From: Lineus longissimus
Taxonomy: Eukaryota > Nemertea > Pilidiophora > Heteronemertea > Lineidae
Length of the DNA: 64,000 bases
Assembly (NCBI RefSeq): GCF_910592395.1
Contig: NC_088310.1
Location: 22,585,491-22,649,490 of the forward strand
Direction: 5' to 3'
Shown here piece by piece: positions 52,801 through 63,855 of this stretch (within the stretch, counting starts at the first letter, position 1; the number at the start of each line of letters is the position of its first letter). The notes under the pieces are model-generated. The model did no database searches, was not told where the DNA came from, and was given only the letters and a program-made list of their open reading frames with translations. The translations under genes were made by a program, and so were the position numbers.

Positions 52801-55800
52801 TTTCAATAATGGTCTGTTTCTGGAGCATTGATGTTCTAATAATCACTGGAGACGATTATCTGTAAAATTTTTAAATTGCATACAAGTATACGTGTCTTAC
52901 ATGAGTACAGCTATTGTGATATCCGATTTGGATTGCCTCAACTTTAATTTATTTAGATCTCGTTTTAATTCAATGTCCATGTACAGCATTAGAGTAAGAT
53001 GGACTCAAAGCCCCACTGGTTACCATGTAATCAATCTTCAGTCGGTGTATAATTTGTGTGAATTACTTGTTGAAGCAGTTCATTTGATGGATTTCGATGA
53101 AAATGGTATAGAGCTTTTCCTACTTTTCAAATCGACTGTTTCAACGTATTTTCAGTGCCATATCCTTCGATTCTTCTCCTCTATTGAGTCATTCTTGCCA
53201 CTCAATGCTTGGTATGTTACAAGGCAAGTGCAGGGTTAGCCCCACCCGCTGGGTCTACCTGCTCCCAAAGAAACCAGACGATACGGACAGGTGAATTAAC
53301 TCTTCAGCTATCGTCGATACGACATCTTCAAAAGGAGACCAATGACTTCAACAGGAAGTTCGGAACAAGAGTCCGTCGTATGACATATATTCTTTACTAC
53401 ACAAAAAATACGCCAACTTCTCGTCAGAGTGGCAGCCGGAGAACGACAGCGCCTACACTCTTCCGATGTCTAGCCGATGTCTGCTTCTTGATGAGCAAAA
53501 AACCTTTTTAATTTTTGCTTGACATCTGTAGTCCTTTGCTTAGTTAATCGCCAGTACCTACCGCACCGGGAGCCGACATTATTTATCTATCAAAATATCA
53601 CCGCAATCTCCTACGCCATTGAGGTGCAATAACGTAAAACCTAGAGTCTTAAATTAACCTTGATGTTGTTTTTTTCCCAGCCTATGATGGCTTTCTCCAT
53701 TCACACCTTGTTAAACACATTCAACGTAAATATCGCGTCGCAGTAACTTACTCCGCAACCAGTTTTAAGTGTAGTTTTTATACGGAATGATATCGTACTC
53801 ATGTCAGGTTACGTGAAATAACATAAATATTGGTAGAAGATGGTAGTCCAAGATCAAATGAAAAGAAGAAAATGATAAGATAAATTCGAATAGGCAGCTT
53901 TGCACTTTCTTAGATTCAGATGCGAAGAACATCACTCCGAGAGTGTAAGTCATCGAATCTTAGAGTAACCAGACTCTAAGCCCTTCTGCTGCCTAAAAGA
54001 AGATGCTGTAAGAAGATGCTGTTTTGTTTCATTTTTCGACTCACGTGCGACAGAATAGGTACATGTAGCAAACAAAACCCAAAAAAAGTATTTTGAATTG
54101 GTTTATCGTTAGAAATATGTTCATTTATTTTAAGTTGCCCTTGAAATAATGATTGCCATCCCAAGCTTTATGTTTCAGTCAGTGATAATCATCTCCTTCA
54201 CCCGTTTCTAAATATATTGCTTTTAGCATCAATTGGCGTAGATTTGAAGCAGAAGCTATGGTTTATGTATTCAGCAGAATCAGATCAGAGTATAACCACT
54301 GTTATCATTGCCTGATCGAGGACCCCTCGCATCGCACGGTGGTATCTTCGGAAACTTGGTTTCGATTGCCGGAGCGCTTGTAGCAACACTGGTCTGATCC
54401 AGAACAGATGCTTGGCTATCCCACCGGACACAGGTACACACAGACCTCCCTTCATACCCCTGTTCACCTGAAATCACCATGCTGACCTTCTCCTTAGCTT
54501 TCTTATCACCCGTCAGCTAGTCCGCTACGTCAGTAATTCAAGGAAAAGCCTAGTTGAATGTCCCTGTTGACTCCTGTTTTAACATGAGTTTCTCTGATTC
54601 AATGTTCTAGCGAAATAGTTCAATTTTCTTGTCTCGGCGATATTAGATTCCACACGGCCGTCTTTGATTTATCTTGACCTATCTTGCTATAAATAGCTAA
54701 TCGAATTGATGAAGTGTATACATGTTGGTCGACAGGTTGAATTCACAAATGGAGCTGTGAGTTGGTTGACTAAAGTACATTTTTTAAAAATACCGTTGTA
54801 ACTGAAATGCCGATGTTTGGCCTTGTACTTGGCATACTTACACATCAGAAGTACATAAATACTTCTAAATGCCTATTTACCTTTTTCAATCGTCTTGTTG
54901 ATGCCTTGTTAGCTATCTTATCGCACTCCTGTTGCTCTCTGGTTATCTTTCTGCTTGCCTTCTTCAAGTGAGGGTTCCAATTATGTTTTCACCTGAACCT
55001 GTGCTTGGATGAACATTACCCGGGTCAAATATACAGCTCATTTCGTAAAGATGAGGTGGATTTATACCTGTTGCGGCTCCTTTACTCTCTATACGAGCAT
55101 GTGGGTAAAATTTCTGTGGTCAACACAAACTTAAGTTTAGCTTGAAGCGAATGCATGCCAGTGATTGGTCACTTGTTTATGTTGGTATAAATAGAGAGAA
55201 ATGAAATCGATACTATTTATTGGCATTGCCAAAATTCCTTTAAAGCCGTTATATGGCAAAGAATCTATGAACATATCGATATGGTTCTGCTTCACCCAGG
55301 ACACTTTCAAAATAACCAATAGCTCTGCTGGCAGCAAAACCTAGGAGCATCTTTGACTATAAAGCTTTTGTCACTTCGCGCCTCTGCCGGACTGCTCCCT
55401 GCGAGGTTGTCAGTATGTCGGGTGATAGCTAAGATAGTCCAGGAGGAGCGAGTTGCGTTTCCCACTTACTGTTAGCCACTAAATTTTCTCAAGCGTTTAA
55501 TTGTAGCAGGTTTCGCGAATAAGCCCGATTCGCGAAACAGTAACCCGCGAAAAAAAAATATTCGAAAGACTGTAAGAAATTTCATTTTCCTCCAAAACAG
55601 GATTCGTGAGAATGTATTTCTTTTAGAAATGTTCTCGATCGCAAAAGTAAAAGTCAGTCAAGGAATCATCCTAGATTTAAGGTTGCGCGTGCAAAGGCTT
55701 CACGTTGTAATCCAGTATTTACAGATCCTACAGTTAATTCCCCTTGGCATTGGAATCTCGCGATCAGAGCAGACTCGAAGAAGGTGAGAAGGCGAAACAT

Positions 55801-57914
55801 GCGAGTCTGCAATCCGATCTGGTTCACAGACCTTATTCACTGTCAGTCGTGTTTCAGAATCCATGATTCAGTTTTTTTTCGGGAAGTGATCGAGTAAAAC
55901 ATGCATGTCTGACACGTGATCCATTCCCCGAGCCTGATTCAGTCTCCATATTCACAATCTGCATTGTGGTGTTGTAGCTTCCCTAACATCGAGACATTGC
56001 AGAATCAACAGTAGCTGGTCGAAGGCATTTTGATGCCAAAAAGAGGGTGTGGGTTGCCATCATCTCTAGCGTATGACCAAATCATCTGTTTCTCATAATG
56101 CACCATCGCAATGTCGAGAGCTGGCGTATTTTCGACTGAAGTCGGTCATGTCAGTCATGTCGTATCGCCGCGAATACTTAATACTAATTTTTTGCATTTT
56201 AAATTGATCCATTTCATAACATTATCTCTGAAAGCCGTAACGAGACATTTGCCAGGTTTAAAAAAAAGAATCGTATTGTGTTCTCTGCATTTAACAGTGG
56301 GATTATCCGATCCGGGGGTAATGGATTTGAATATGTTATACATGTAGCAATGGATGTATATCATAATATTCCTCCGTTGATAAATATTATTTTTCAGTGA
56401 ACAGTATACAACGTTATTAGTAGCTTGAGTAAAAAGTACGCGTACTACTCGTAAAAATACAAGTTTGTGAATGCTGATCGATCATCTATTTGACAACAGT
56501 TACAGTGAGGCTATTTTTATTTGTAAATGGTCAATTTTCTAAATTTAGTATTTGAATATTATGTCTGCCAAATCACCAGTTAGCAATCATATGGGGTGGA
56601 GATACTCTAGATTATATAGTTGAGTAAGCAATTGAAAACAAGCTGCCATGTGCATGGTCTTTCGATGCCATTTAACATGTTGAGTTTGGATATATAATGC
56701 GTTATGACGACACCAAGTTGTCCGATACAAGAAATGTCAAGCTTGCTGCCTTGGATTGGTGAAAATGGAGTCATTTATAAACTCGGATATTTTGTTATTT
56801 CTAGATAGCTACAACATATGCTGCTGTGCTTAATGGGTAGGTGCCTTAATTACGAAACAAATATAATTTCTTCAGAGTACTGTAACACTAAAAGTAATTC
56901 CGAATTGACCATTACTATCTTTATTATCCATGTTTTTCTTGTTGCGCCAAAAGTCTTCCCGTAGGAGGATGAGCAGAACATATGGGGTGTACAGAACCAT
57001 ATGTAACTGATGCTAAATGTTTATCACCTCTGTTTATATGAGTCACGATCAGAGAGAGAAAGTTGTGGTCCATCCATCCAGCAGATCAGAGGTGAGGGCG
57101 GAGATCCGTTTTGGCCTCTGACGGGCTCGAAGCGCACCTGAGCTATAGCTTCTGCTAGAATGGGATAGGTAACGCAACTTTCTAACTCTTGGATATGTTG
57201 CCTTATTTTACGTTCCGAAGCTGATGGATACAAAACTGAATATTACTGAGCCATCTTCCTCTGTAAAAAATTCTGGTATTTGATAGAATTCTTTGCCTTC
57301 CGGATGTATCAGCTAACAGAAAAAAATATATTGCTCCGTTGAACCGTCTTGAACCTTATTTCGGATTATTTTGATTCACGCCAGTCTGGTGACACGTTTC
57401 ATTTTTTGGATTACATAACTGGAGTACCTATCATCTGATAAACACATTATCAGTTTTATTGCTGCTTGACACACATATCATACTCGGATATCTCTACTCT
57501 GTCAAGTAGATAGTTCAATCTACAGTTTGTTTTCCCTTTGCGAATGACTTTCGAACTATGTTCTTTTCGGTAAACGTAAAACGGATAACTTGTCTTTTTC
57601 TATTGGTAAGTTGGGAAACTTGCGTTAATGCTCAAAACTAAGCTATTTTGTGTTATTTCCCTCAACATATTATTAAAACATATTTCATCTAATTTGATTT
57701 CTACACGAAAGGGAACATTTGAGTTCAGCACATAAAAATGATTTAAACGTTTCAAGATTCCCATCTTTCTCGAAGCTCTCCAAGGCCACAGAGATTGCGC
57801 AGGTGTCACATTCACCTGTTTAAATTCAGAGAGTGAATACAAATTACAGATTCCTTGCAACCAATATTCAGATGTCAACATTATTGAAATAGAATCCTTT
57901 CAAACCGCATCAAA
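49886..57914. other. No gene recognised
   Basis: AT-rich unique sequence. A short ATT/ATC-rich microsatellite-like tract lies at about 51578-51606. ORFs reach about 115 codons (50620-50967 and 52892-53239) and have no recognisable domain or splice context. Confidence 0.4.
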
Positions 57915-58013
57915 ATGTCGAAGTTTTGGTGTCTGGGTCGCACCTGTCACCACGTGCAGGTCAATGGTTCAGATGATACGATGATAGATAACGTGTTAAA
58001 CTTGTCAGTGAAG
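57915..58013 (+). CDS. Candidate first coding exon, unrecognised protein
   Basis: An ATG in good context (GCATCAAAATGTCG) opens 33 codons reading MSKFWCLGRTCHHVQVNGSD and ending NVLNLSVK, exactly in phase 0 at a near-consensus donor GTGAAG|GTAAGT. This combination is better than at any other short ORF in the right half. The supposed intron would run into the repeat cluster starting at 58211, and no acceptor exon can be identified inside the window. No family is recognised. It could still be a chance match. Confidence 0.35.
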
Positions 58014-58210
58014 GTAAGTCTTTGGAAAAAAGGTGGGCTGGTGGGAATGCTCCATCCAGGGACGAGGACTCAATTTTCAGGAGAAACCTCACAGTTTTGA
58101 TTCCGTTATTCCACGACATCAGCGTCCATTTATTTGACTTTGCCGATTTATGCCTATCGCAAGACGTTTCGTGGGGGTCGGTTTCATCACGATTTGCCCT
58201 GATGAACCTT

Positions 58211-59340
58211 TGATAAGCCCCCCTTTAGGAGGGGCTCTTAAGATACACGTGTGTGTGGGAGTATATACTGATTTGATGAGAAATAAAGAGAGTAACTATT
58301 GTATATCCTACAAACAATTTTTTTTGGTATATTTCTGAATTAACTCCGTTGAGTTTACCGATTTCTCCGCGATCTTCCGGTGGTGGTTGCTATCCCATTT
58401 GTTGAAATTAATTTAAATTAATTTAAATCTTCATGGGAATTCGCTACATCATATGCCTAAGAAATTGGCCAATTATATTAATATTTTTATTAGAGAAATA
58501 TCCGTCCTAAATAATGACAGAAAAGGGTGGTTTATTTCAATTTTGTGTCGACATGATCGAGGTCACGTGACATAAAAACAAAACAATCGTACACACCCGT
58601 CCAAAAAAGACACTTTAAGAAAGACAAATACGTTTTTCCAGCTTAAAACCACACTGACGACTAAGTTATATTGGTCTTCTGCCCAAATCTGAAGTATCAA
58701 AATGAATCACAAACTAGAACTAGCTCTATTTAGCAAAAGTTGCGTGAAAAATTCGGGTGAGCGACATTCTGCACCCTAGCGGCCAATAATTAAACTACTT
58801 TCAGCCGTCTGCTCCGGTCTCGTTAGGGAGTTTTTCCCAAATGTACGCGATGATGACGTGCCCCATTAACAGGACGTAACATCTATTTTAAAATGCGTTT
58901 CCAAAGTGAATGCATGAGGACAACCTATTTGTGTCGTATATCACTGGAAACGCCCGATTCCCGTGAATAAGGACAATCACAATGTATTACATTACCAAAA
59001 CAAAAATGTGTCGGAAGGAACTATATGGATGGTCCCATCGCACCCCCCCCCCCTCCAGCAGTATGACACAGAAGGGCTAGTTGACTGTCCACCGGGGGGG
59101 GGGGGGGTTTGGGGGGAGCTTCCCCCCAACGCACTGGTAAAAACCTATGTCGACGGAGGGGGGTTTGGGGGGGTGTCCCCCCATTGTAACAGCTGTAGTT
59201 GTTAGAGCTTGCACTTAACATATGCTCGTAGGGGGGTTCGGGGGAGCTCCCCCGACCTAAAGGGGGGCTCACTAAGTCCTTGACTTTCGGGGGAGCTCCC
59301 CCGACCTAAAGGGGGGCTCACTAAGTCCTTGACTTTACAT
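58211..59340 (+). mobile_element. Repeat copy A
   Basis: Full-length forward copy, 1130 bp. It carries a 49-bp tandem duplication of its right terminus (59238-59286 and 59287-59335) and two AATTTAAATT-type iterations near 58411-58428. It abuts copy B with no intervening base. Confidence 0.85.
59231..59262. other. Example of the GC hairpin ladder with G-quadruplex potential
   Basis: GGGGGGTTCGGGGGAGCTCC continues CCCGACC, giving the perfect stem TCGGGGGAGCTCCCCCGA. Two related hairpins precede it in the same unit: GGGGGAGCTTCCCCCC-type near 59110-59128 and GGGGGGGTGTCCCCCC near 59167-59182, each preceded by G-run plus TTTG and followed by a unique 25-50 base spacer. The same ladder occurs in A, C and D, and shortened in B. 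Confidence 0.8.
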
Positions 59341-60353
59341 GTAAAGTCAAGGACTTAGTGAGCCCCCCTTTAGGTCGGGGGAGCTCCCCCGAACCCCCCT
59401 ACGAGCATATGTTAAGTGCAAGCTCTAACAACTACAGCTGTTACAATGGGGGGACACCCCCCCAAACCCCCCCGGTGGACAGTCAACTAGCCCTTCTGTG
59501 TCATACTGCTGGAGGGGGGGGTGCGATGGGACCATCCATAGTTCCTTCCGACACATTTTTGTTTTGGTAATGTAATACATTGTGATTGTCCTTATTCACG
59601 GGAATCGGGCGTTTCCAGTGATATACGACACTTAAATGGATTGTCCTCATGCATTCACTTTGGAAACGCATTTTAAAATAGATGTCACGTCCTGTTAATG
59701 GGGCACGTCATCATAGCGTACATTTGGGAAAAACTCCCTAACGAGACCGGAGCAGACGGCTGAAAGTAGTTTAATTATTGGCCGCTAGGGTTCAGAATGT
59801 CGCTCACCCGAATTTTTCACGCAACTTTTGCTAAATAGAGCTAGTTCTAATTTGTGATTCATTTTGATACTTCAGATTTGGGCAGAAGACCAATATAACT
59901 TAGTCGTCAGTGTGGTTTTAAGCTGGAAAAACGTATTTGTTTTTCTTAAAGTGCCTTTTTTGGACGGGTGTGTGCGATTGTTTTGTTTTTATGTCACGTG
60001 ACCTCGATCATGTCGACACAAAATTGAAATAAACCACCCTTTTCTGTCATTATTTAGGACGGATATTTCTCTAATAAAAATATTAATATAATTGGCCAAT
60101 TTCTTAGGCATATGATGTAGCGAATTCCCATGAAGATTTAAATTAATTTAAATTAATTTAAATCAATGGGATAGCAACCACCACCGGAAGATCGCGGAGA
60201 AATCGGTAAACTCAACGGAGTTAATTCAGAAAAATACCAAAAAAAATTGTTTGTAGGATATACAATATTTACTCTCTTTATTTCTCATCAAATCAGTATA
60301 TACTCCCACACACACGTGTATCTTAAGAGCCCCTCCTAAAGGGGGGCTTATCA
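59341..60353 (-). mobile_element. Repeat copy B (inverted)
   Basis: Reverse-orientation copy, 1013 bp. Relative to A and C it lacks about 55 bp of the hairpin ladder near 59459-59474; the missing block is flanked in C by direct copies of CCCCCAAACCCCC, pointing to slippage or recombination between them. It has three AATTTAAATT-type iterations near 60140-60165. Confidence 0.85.
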
Positions 60354-60355
60354 AT

Positions 60356-61391
60356 ATGTAAAGTCAAGGACTTAGTGAGCCCCCCTTTAGGTCGGGGGAG
60401 CTCCCCCGAACCCCCCTACGAGCATATGTTAAGTGCAAGCTCTAACAACTACAGCTGTTACAATGGGGGGACACCCCCCAAACCCCCCTCCGTCGACATA
60501 GGTTTTTACCAGTGCGTTGGGGGGAAGCTCCCCCCAAACCCCCCCGGTGGACAGTCAACTAGCCCTTCTGTGTCATACTGCTGGAGGGGGGGGTGCGATG
60601 GGACCATCCATATAGTAATTATAGTTCCTTCCGACACATTTTTGTTTTGGTAATGTAATACATTGTGATTGTCCTTATTCACGGGAATCGGGCGTTTCCA
60701 GTGATATACGACACTTATTAAATGGATTGTCCTCATGCAATCACTTTGGAAACGCATTTTAAAATAGATGTTACGTCCTGTTAATGGGGCACGTCATCAT
60801 CGCGTACATTTGGGAAAAACTCCCTAACGAGACCGGAGCAGACGGCTGAAAGAAGTTTAATTATTGGCCGCTAGGGTTCAGAATGTCGCTCCCCCGAATT
60901 TTTCACGCAACTTTTGCTAAATAGAGCTAGTTCTAGTTTGTAATTCATTTTGATACTTCAGATTTGGGTAGTAGACTAAAATAACTTAGTCGTCAGTGTG
61001 GTTTTAAGCAGGAAAAACGTATTTGTTTTTCTTAAAGTGCCTTTTTTGGACGGGTCTGTGCGATTGTTTTGTTTATGTCACGACTCACGTGACCTCGACC
61101 ATGTCGACACAAAATTGAAATAGGACCTAAACCACCCTTTTCTGTCATTATTTAGGACGGATATTTCTCTAATAAAAATATTAATGTAATTGACCAATTT
61201 TTAAGGCATATGTAGCGAATTCCCATGAAGATTTAAATTAGATGTTCTCGTAACCTGTTACAACTGGTCTGATTTATAATTCAGCGCTACAACTGGTCTG
61301 ATTTATTTATTCAGCGCCATTTTGAAAAACCAAAAAAAAATTGTTTGTTGGATATACAATATTTACTCTCTTTATTTCACTTCATTTACAT
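60356..61391 (-). mobile_element. Repeat copy C (inverted, terminus truncated)
   Basis: Reverse-orientation copy following B head-to-tail. It lacks the last 60 or so bases of the unit (the TATACTCCCACACACACGTG end) and instead carries about 90 bp not found in A, B or E, including two copies of CTACAACTGGTCTGATTTAT-like sequence. It joins copy D as a foldback. Confidence 0.8.
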
Positions 61392-62486
61392 TATAAGCCC
61401 CCCTCTTAGGAGGGGCTCTTAAGATACACGTGTGTGCGGGAGTATATAATGTAAATGAAGTGAAATAAAGAGAGTAAATATTGTATATCCAACAAACATT
61501 TTTTTTTGGTTTTTCAAAATGGCGCTGAATAAATAAATCAGACCAGTTGTAGCGCTGAATTATAAATCAGACCAGTTGTAACAGGTTACGAGAACATCTG
61601 ATTTAAATCTTCATGGGAATTCGCTACATATGCCTAAGAAATTGGCCAATTATATTGATATTTTTATTAGAGAAATATCCGTCATAAATAATGACAGAAA
61701 AGGTGGTTTTATATCAATTTTGTGTCGACATGGTCGAGGTCACGTGACATAAACAAAACAATCGCACACACCCGTCCAAAAAAGGCACTTTAAGAAAAAC
61801 AAATACGTTTTCCCTGCTTAAAACCACACTGACGACTAAGTTATATTCGTCTATTGCCCAAATCTGAAGTATCAAATTGAATCACAAACTAGAACTAGCT
61901 CTATTCAGCTATAGTTGCGTGAAAAATTCGGGTGAGCGGCGTACATTCTGCACCCTAGCGGCCAATAATTAAACTACTTTCAGCCGGCTGCTCCGGTCTC
62001 GTTAGGGAGTTTTTCCCAAATGTACGCGATGATGACGTGCCCCATTAACAGGACGTAACATCTATTTTAAAATGCGTTTCCAAAGTGAATGCATGAGGAC
62101 AATCCATTTAAGTGTCGTATATCACTGGAAACGCCCGATTTCCGTGAATAAGGACAATCACAATGTATTACATTACCAAAACAAAAATGTGTCGGAAGGA
62201 ACTATAATTACTATATGGATGGTCCCATCGACCCCCCCCCCCCCCCCCTCCAGCAGTATGACACAGAAGGGCTAGTTGACTGTCCACCGGGGGGGGGGGG
62301 GGGTTTGGGGGGAGCTTCCCCCAACGCACTGGTAAAAACCTATGTCGACGGAGGGGGGTTTGGAGGGTGTCCCCCCATTGTAACAGCTGTAGTTGTTAGA
62401 GCTGGCACTTAACATATGCTCGTAGGGGGGTTCGGGGGAGCTCCCCCGACCTAAAGGGGGGCTCACTAAGTCCTTGACTTTACATA
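61392..62486 (+). mobile_element. Repeat copy D
   Basis: Forward copy with an intact left terminus. It carries the mirror image of the 90-bp insertion seen in C. It has the longest homopolymers of the cluster: a C run near 62232-62248 and a G run near 62289-62303. It ends GACTTTACATATT, followed by about 25 bp of unrelated spacer before copy E. Confidence 0.85.
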
Positions 62487-62511
62487 TTAAGACTGTAGAA
62501 CAATGGGAATT

Positions 62512-63311
62512 TATAAGCCCCCCTTTAGGAGGGGCTCTTAAGATACACGTGTGTGTGGGAGTATATACTGATTTGATGAGAAATAAAGAGAGTAAATATT
62601 GTATATCCTACAAACAATTTTTTTTGGTATTTTTCTGAATTAACTCCGTTGAGTTTACCGATTTCTCCGCGATCTTCCGGTGGTGGTTGCTATCCCATTG
62701 GTTGAAATTAATTTAAATCTTCATGGGAATTCGCTACATCATATGCCTAAGAAATTGGCCAATTATATTAATATTTTTATCAGAGAAATATCCGTCCTAA
62801 ATAATGACAGAAAAGGGTGGTTTATTTCAATTTTGTGTCGACATGATCGAGGTCACGTGACATAAAAACAATCGCACACACCCGTCCAAAAAAGGCACTT
62901 TAAGAAAAACAAATACGTTTTTCCTGCTTAAAACCACACTGACGACTAAGTTATATTGGTCTACTGCCCAAATCTGAAGTATCAAAATGAATAACAAACT
63001 AGAACTAGCTCTATTTAGCAAAAGTTGCGTGAAAAATTCGGGTGAGCGACATTCTGCACCCTAGCGGCCAATAATTAAACTACTTTCAGCCGTCTGCTCC
63101 GGTCTCGTTAGGGAGTTTTTCCCAAATGTACGCGATGATGACGTGCCCCATTAACAGGACGTAAGGTCTCGTTAGGGAGTTTTTCCCAAATGTACGCGAT
63201 GATGACGTGCCCCATTAACAGGGCGTAACATCTATTTTAAGATGCGTTTCCAAAGTGAATGCATGAGAACAACCCATTTGTGTCGTATATCACTGGAAAC
63301 GCCCGATTCCC
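62512..63311 (+). mobile_element. Repeat copy E (interrupted)
   Basis: Forward copy matching A closely, with one AATTTAAATT iteration and a private 64-bp tandem duplication (63101-63164 and 63165-63228, starting GGTCTCGTTAGGGAG). Homology stops after GGAAACGCCCGATTCCC; the rest of the unit, including the hairpin ladder, is absent. Confidence 0.85.
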
Positions 63312-63855
63312 CTGATTCTGCAGGATGTTAAATCGGGCATTTTATTTCTTTAAATAAATCATAAGCGTCGCATTTGCTCCTAGCTATGTTCACCATCCCA
63401 AATGGCAATATTGCCAATTGGGCCGGACAATCACGAAAAACCCCAAATATTATACATTTCTTCCTGAATAATTCTTACAGAGACCATTCTCCCATGAAAG
63501 ACAGTTGCTTACGCTACACAAAAATCAAAAAAAATCGAGGGTCAACCATTGAACTTTTGAGATATGTTGAATTTTGCACAAATCAGCGAAAAACGCACCA
63601 ACTGGCACTGGACGGCATTTTAACACGGGGCCGACGCACATCCCAAGTTCAGTGTACACATACGTCGGCAACAACAGTATAAATGCGTAGTTTCTTGTTA
63701 GTCGCCTATTGAGTAGCGCTATAGGTTTCAGAAACTCCAAAAAAACATGTCTTTGCCAAAACAACTGCTGAATCAACGCTGACATACTGTAAGGACCGAG
63801 AAATCAATGATTTTAGGAACTACGGTTAGGGCTTGGCCGCGCATGAATAACAAAA
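63312..63855. other. Unrelated segment between repeat copies E and F
   Basis: About 545 bp not shared with other copies. Its left edge makes a short inverted match with the repeat (GCCCGATT at 63301 and AATCGGGC at about 63331). A 102-codon ORF (63374-63682) has no recognisable domain. It is either an insertion or flanking DNA between two independent copies. Confidence 0.5.

Noticed and set aside
58963-62466. Proline- and glycine-rich ORFs (MSPPLGRGSSPEPPYEHML and similar) on both strands
   Set aside because: They come from G and C runs in the hairpin ladder of the repeat. The same peptide recurs only because the repeat does.
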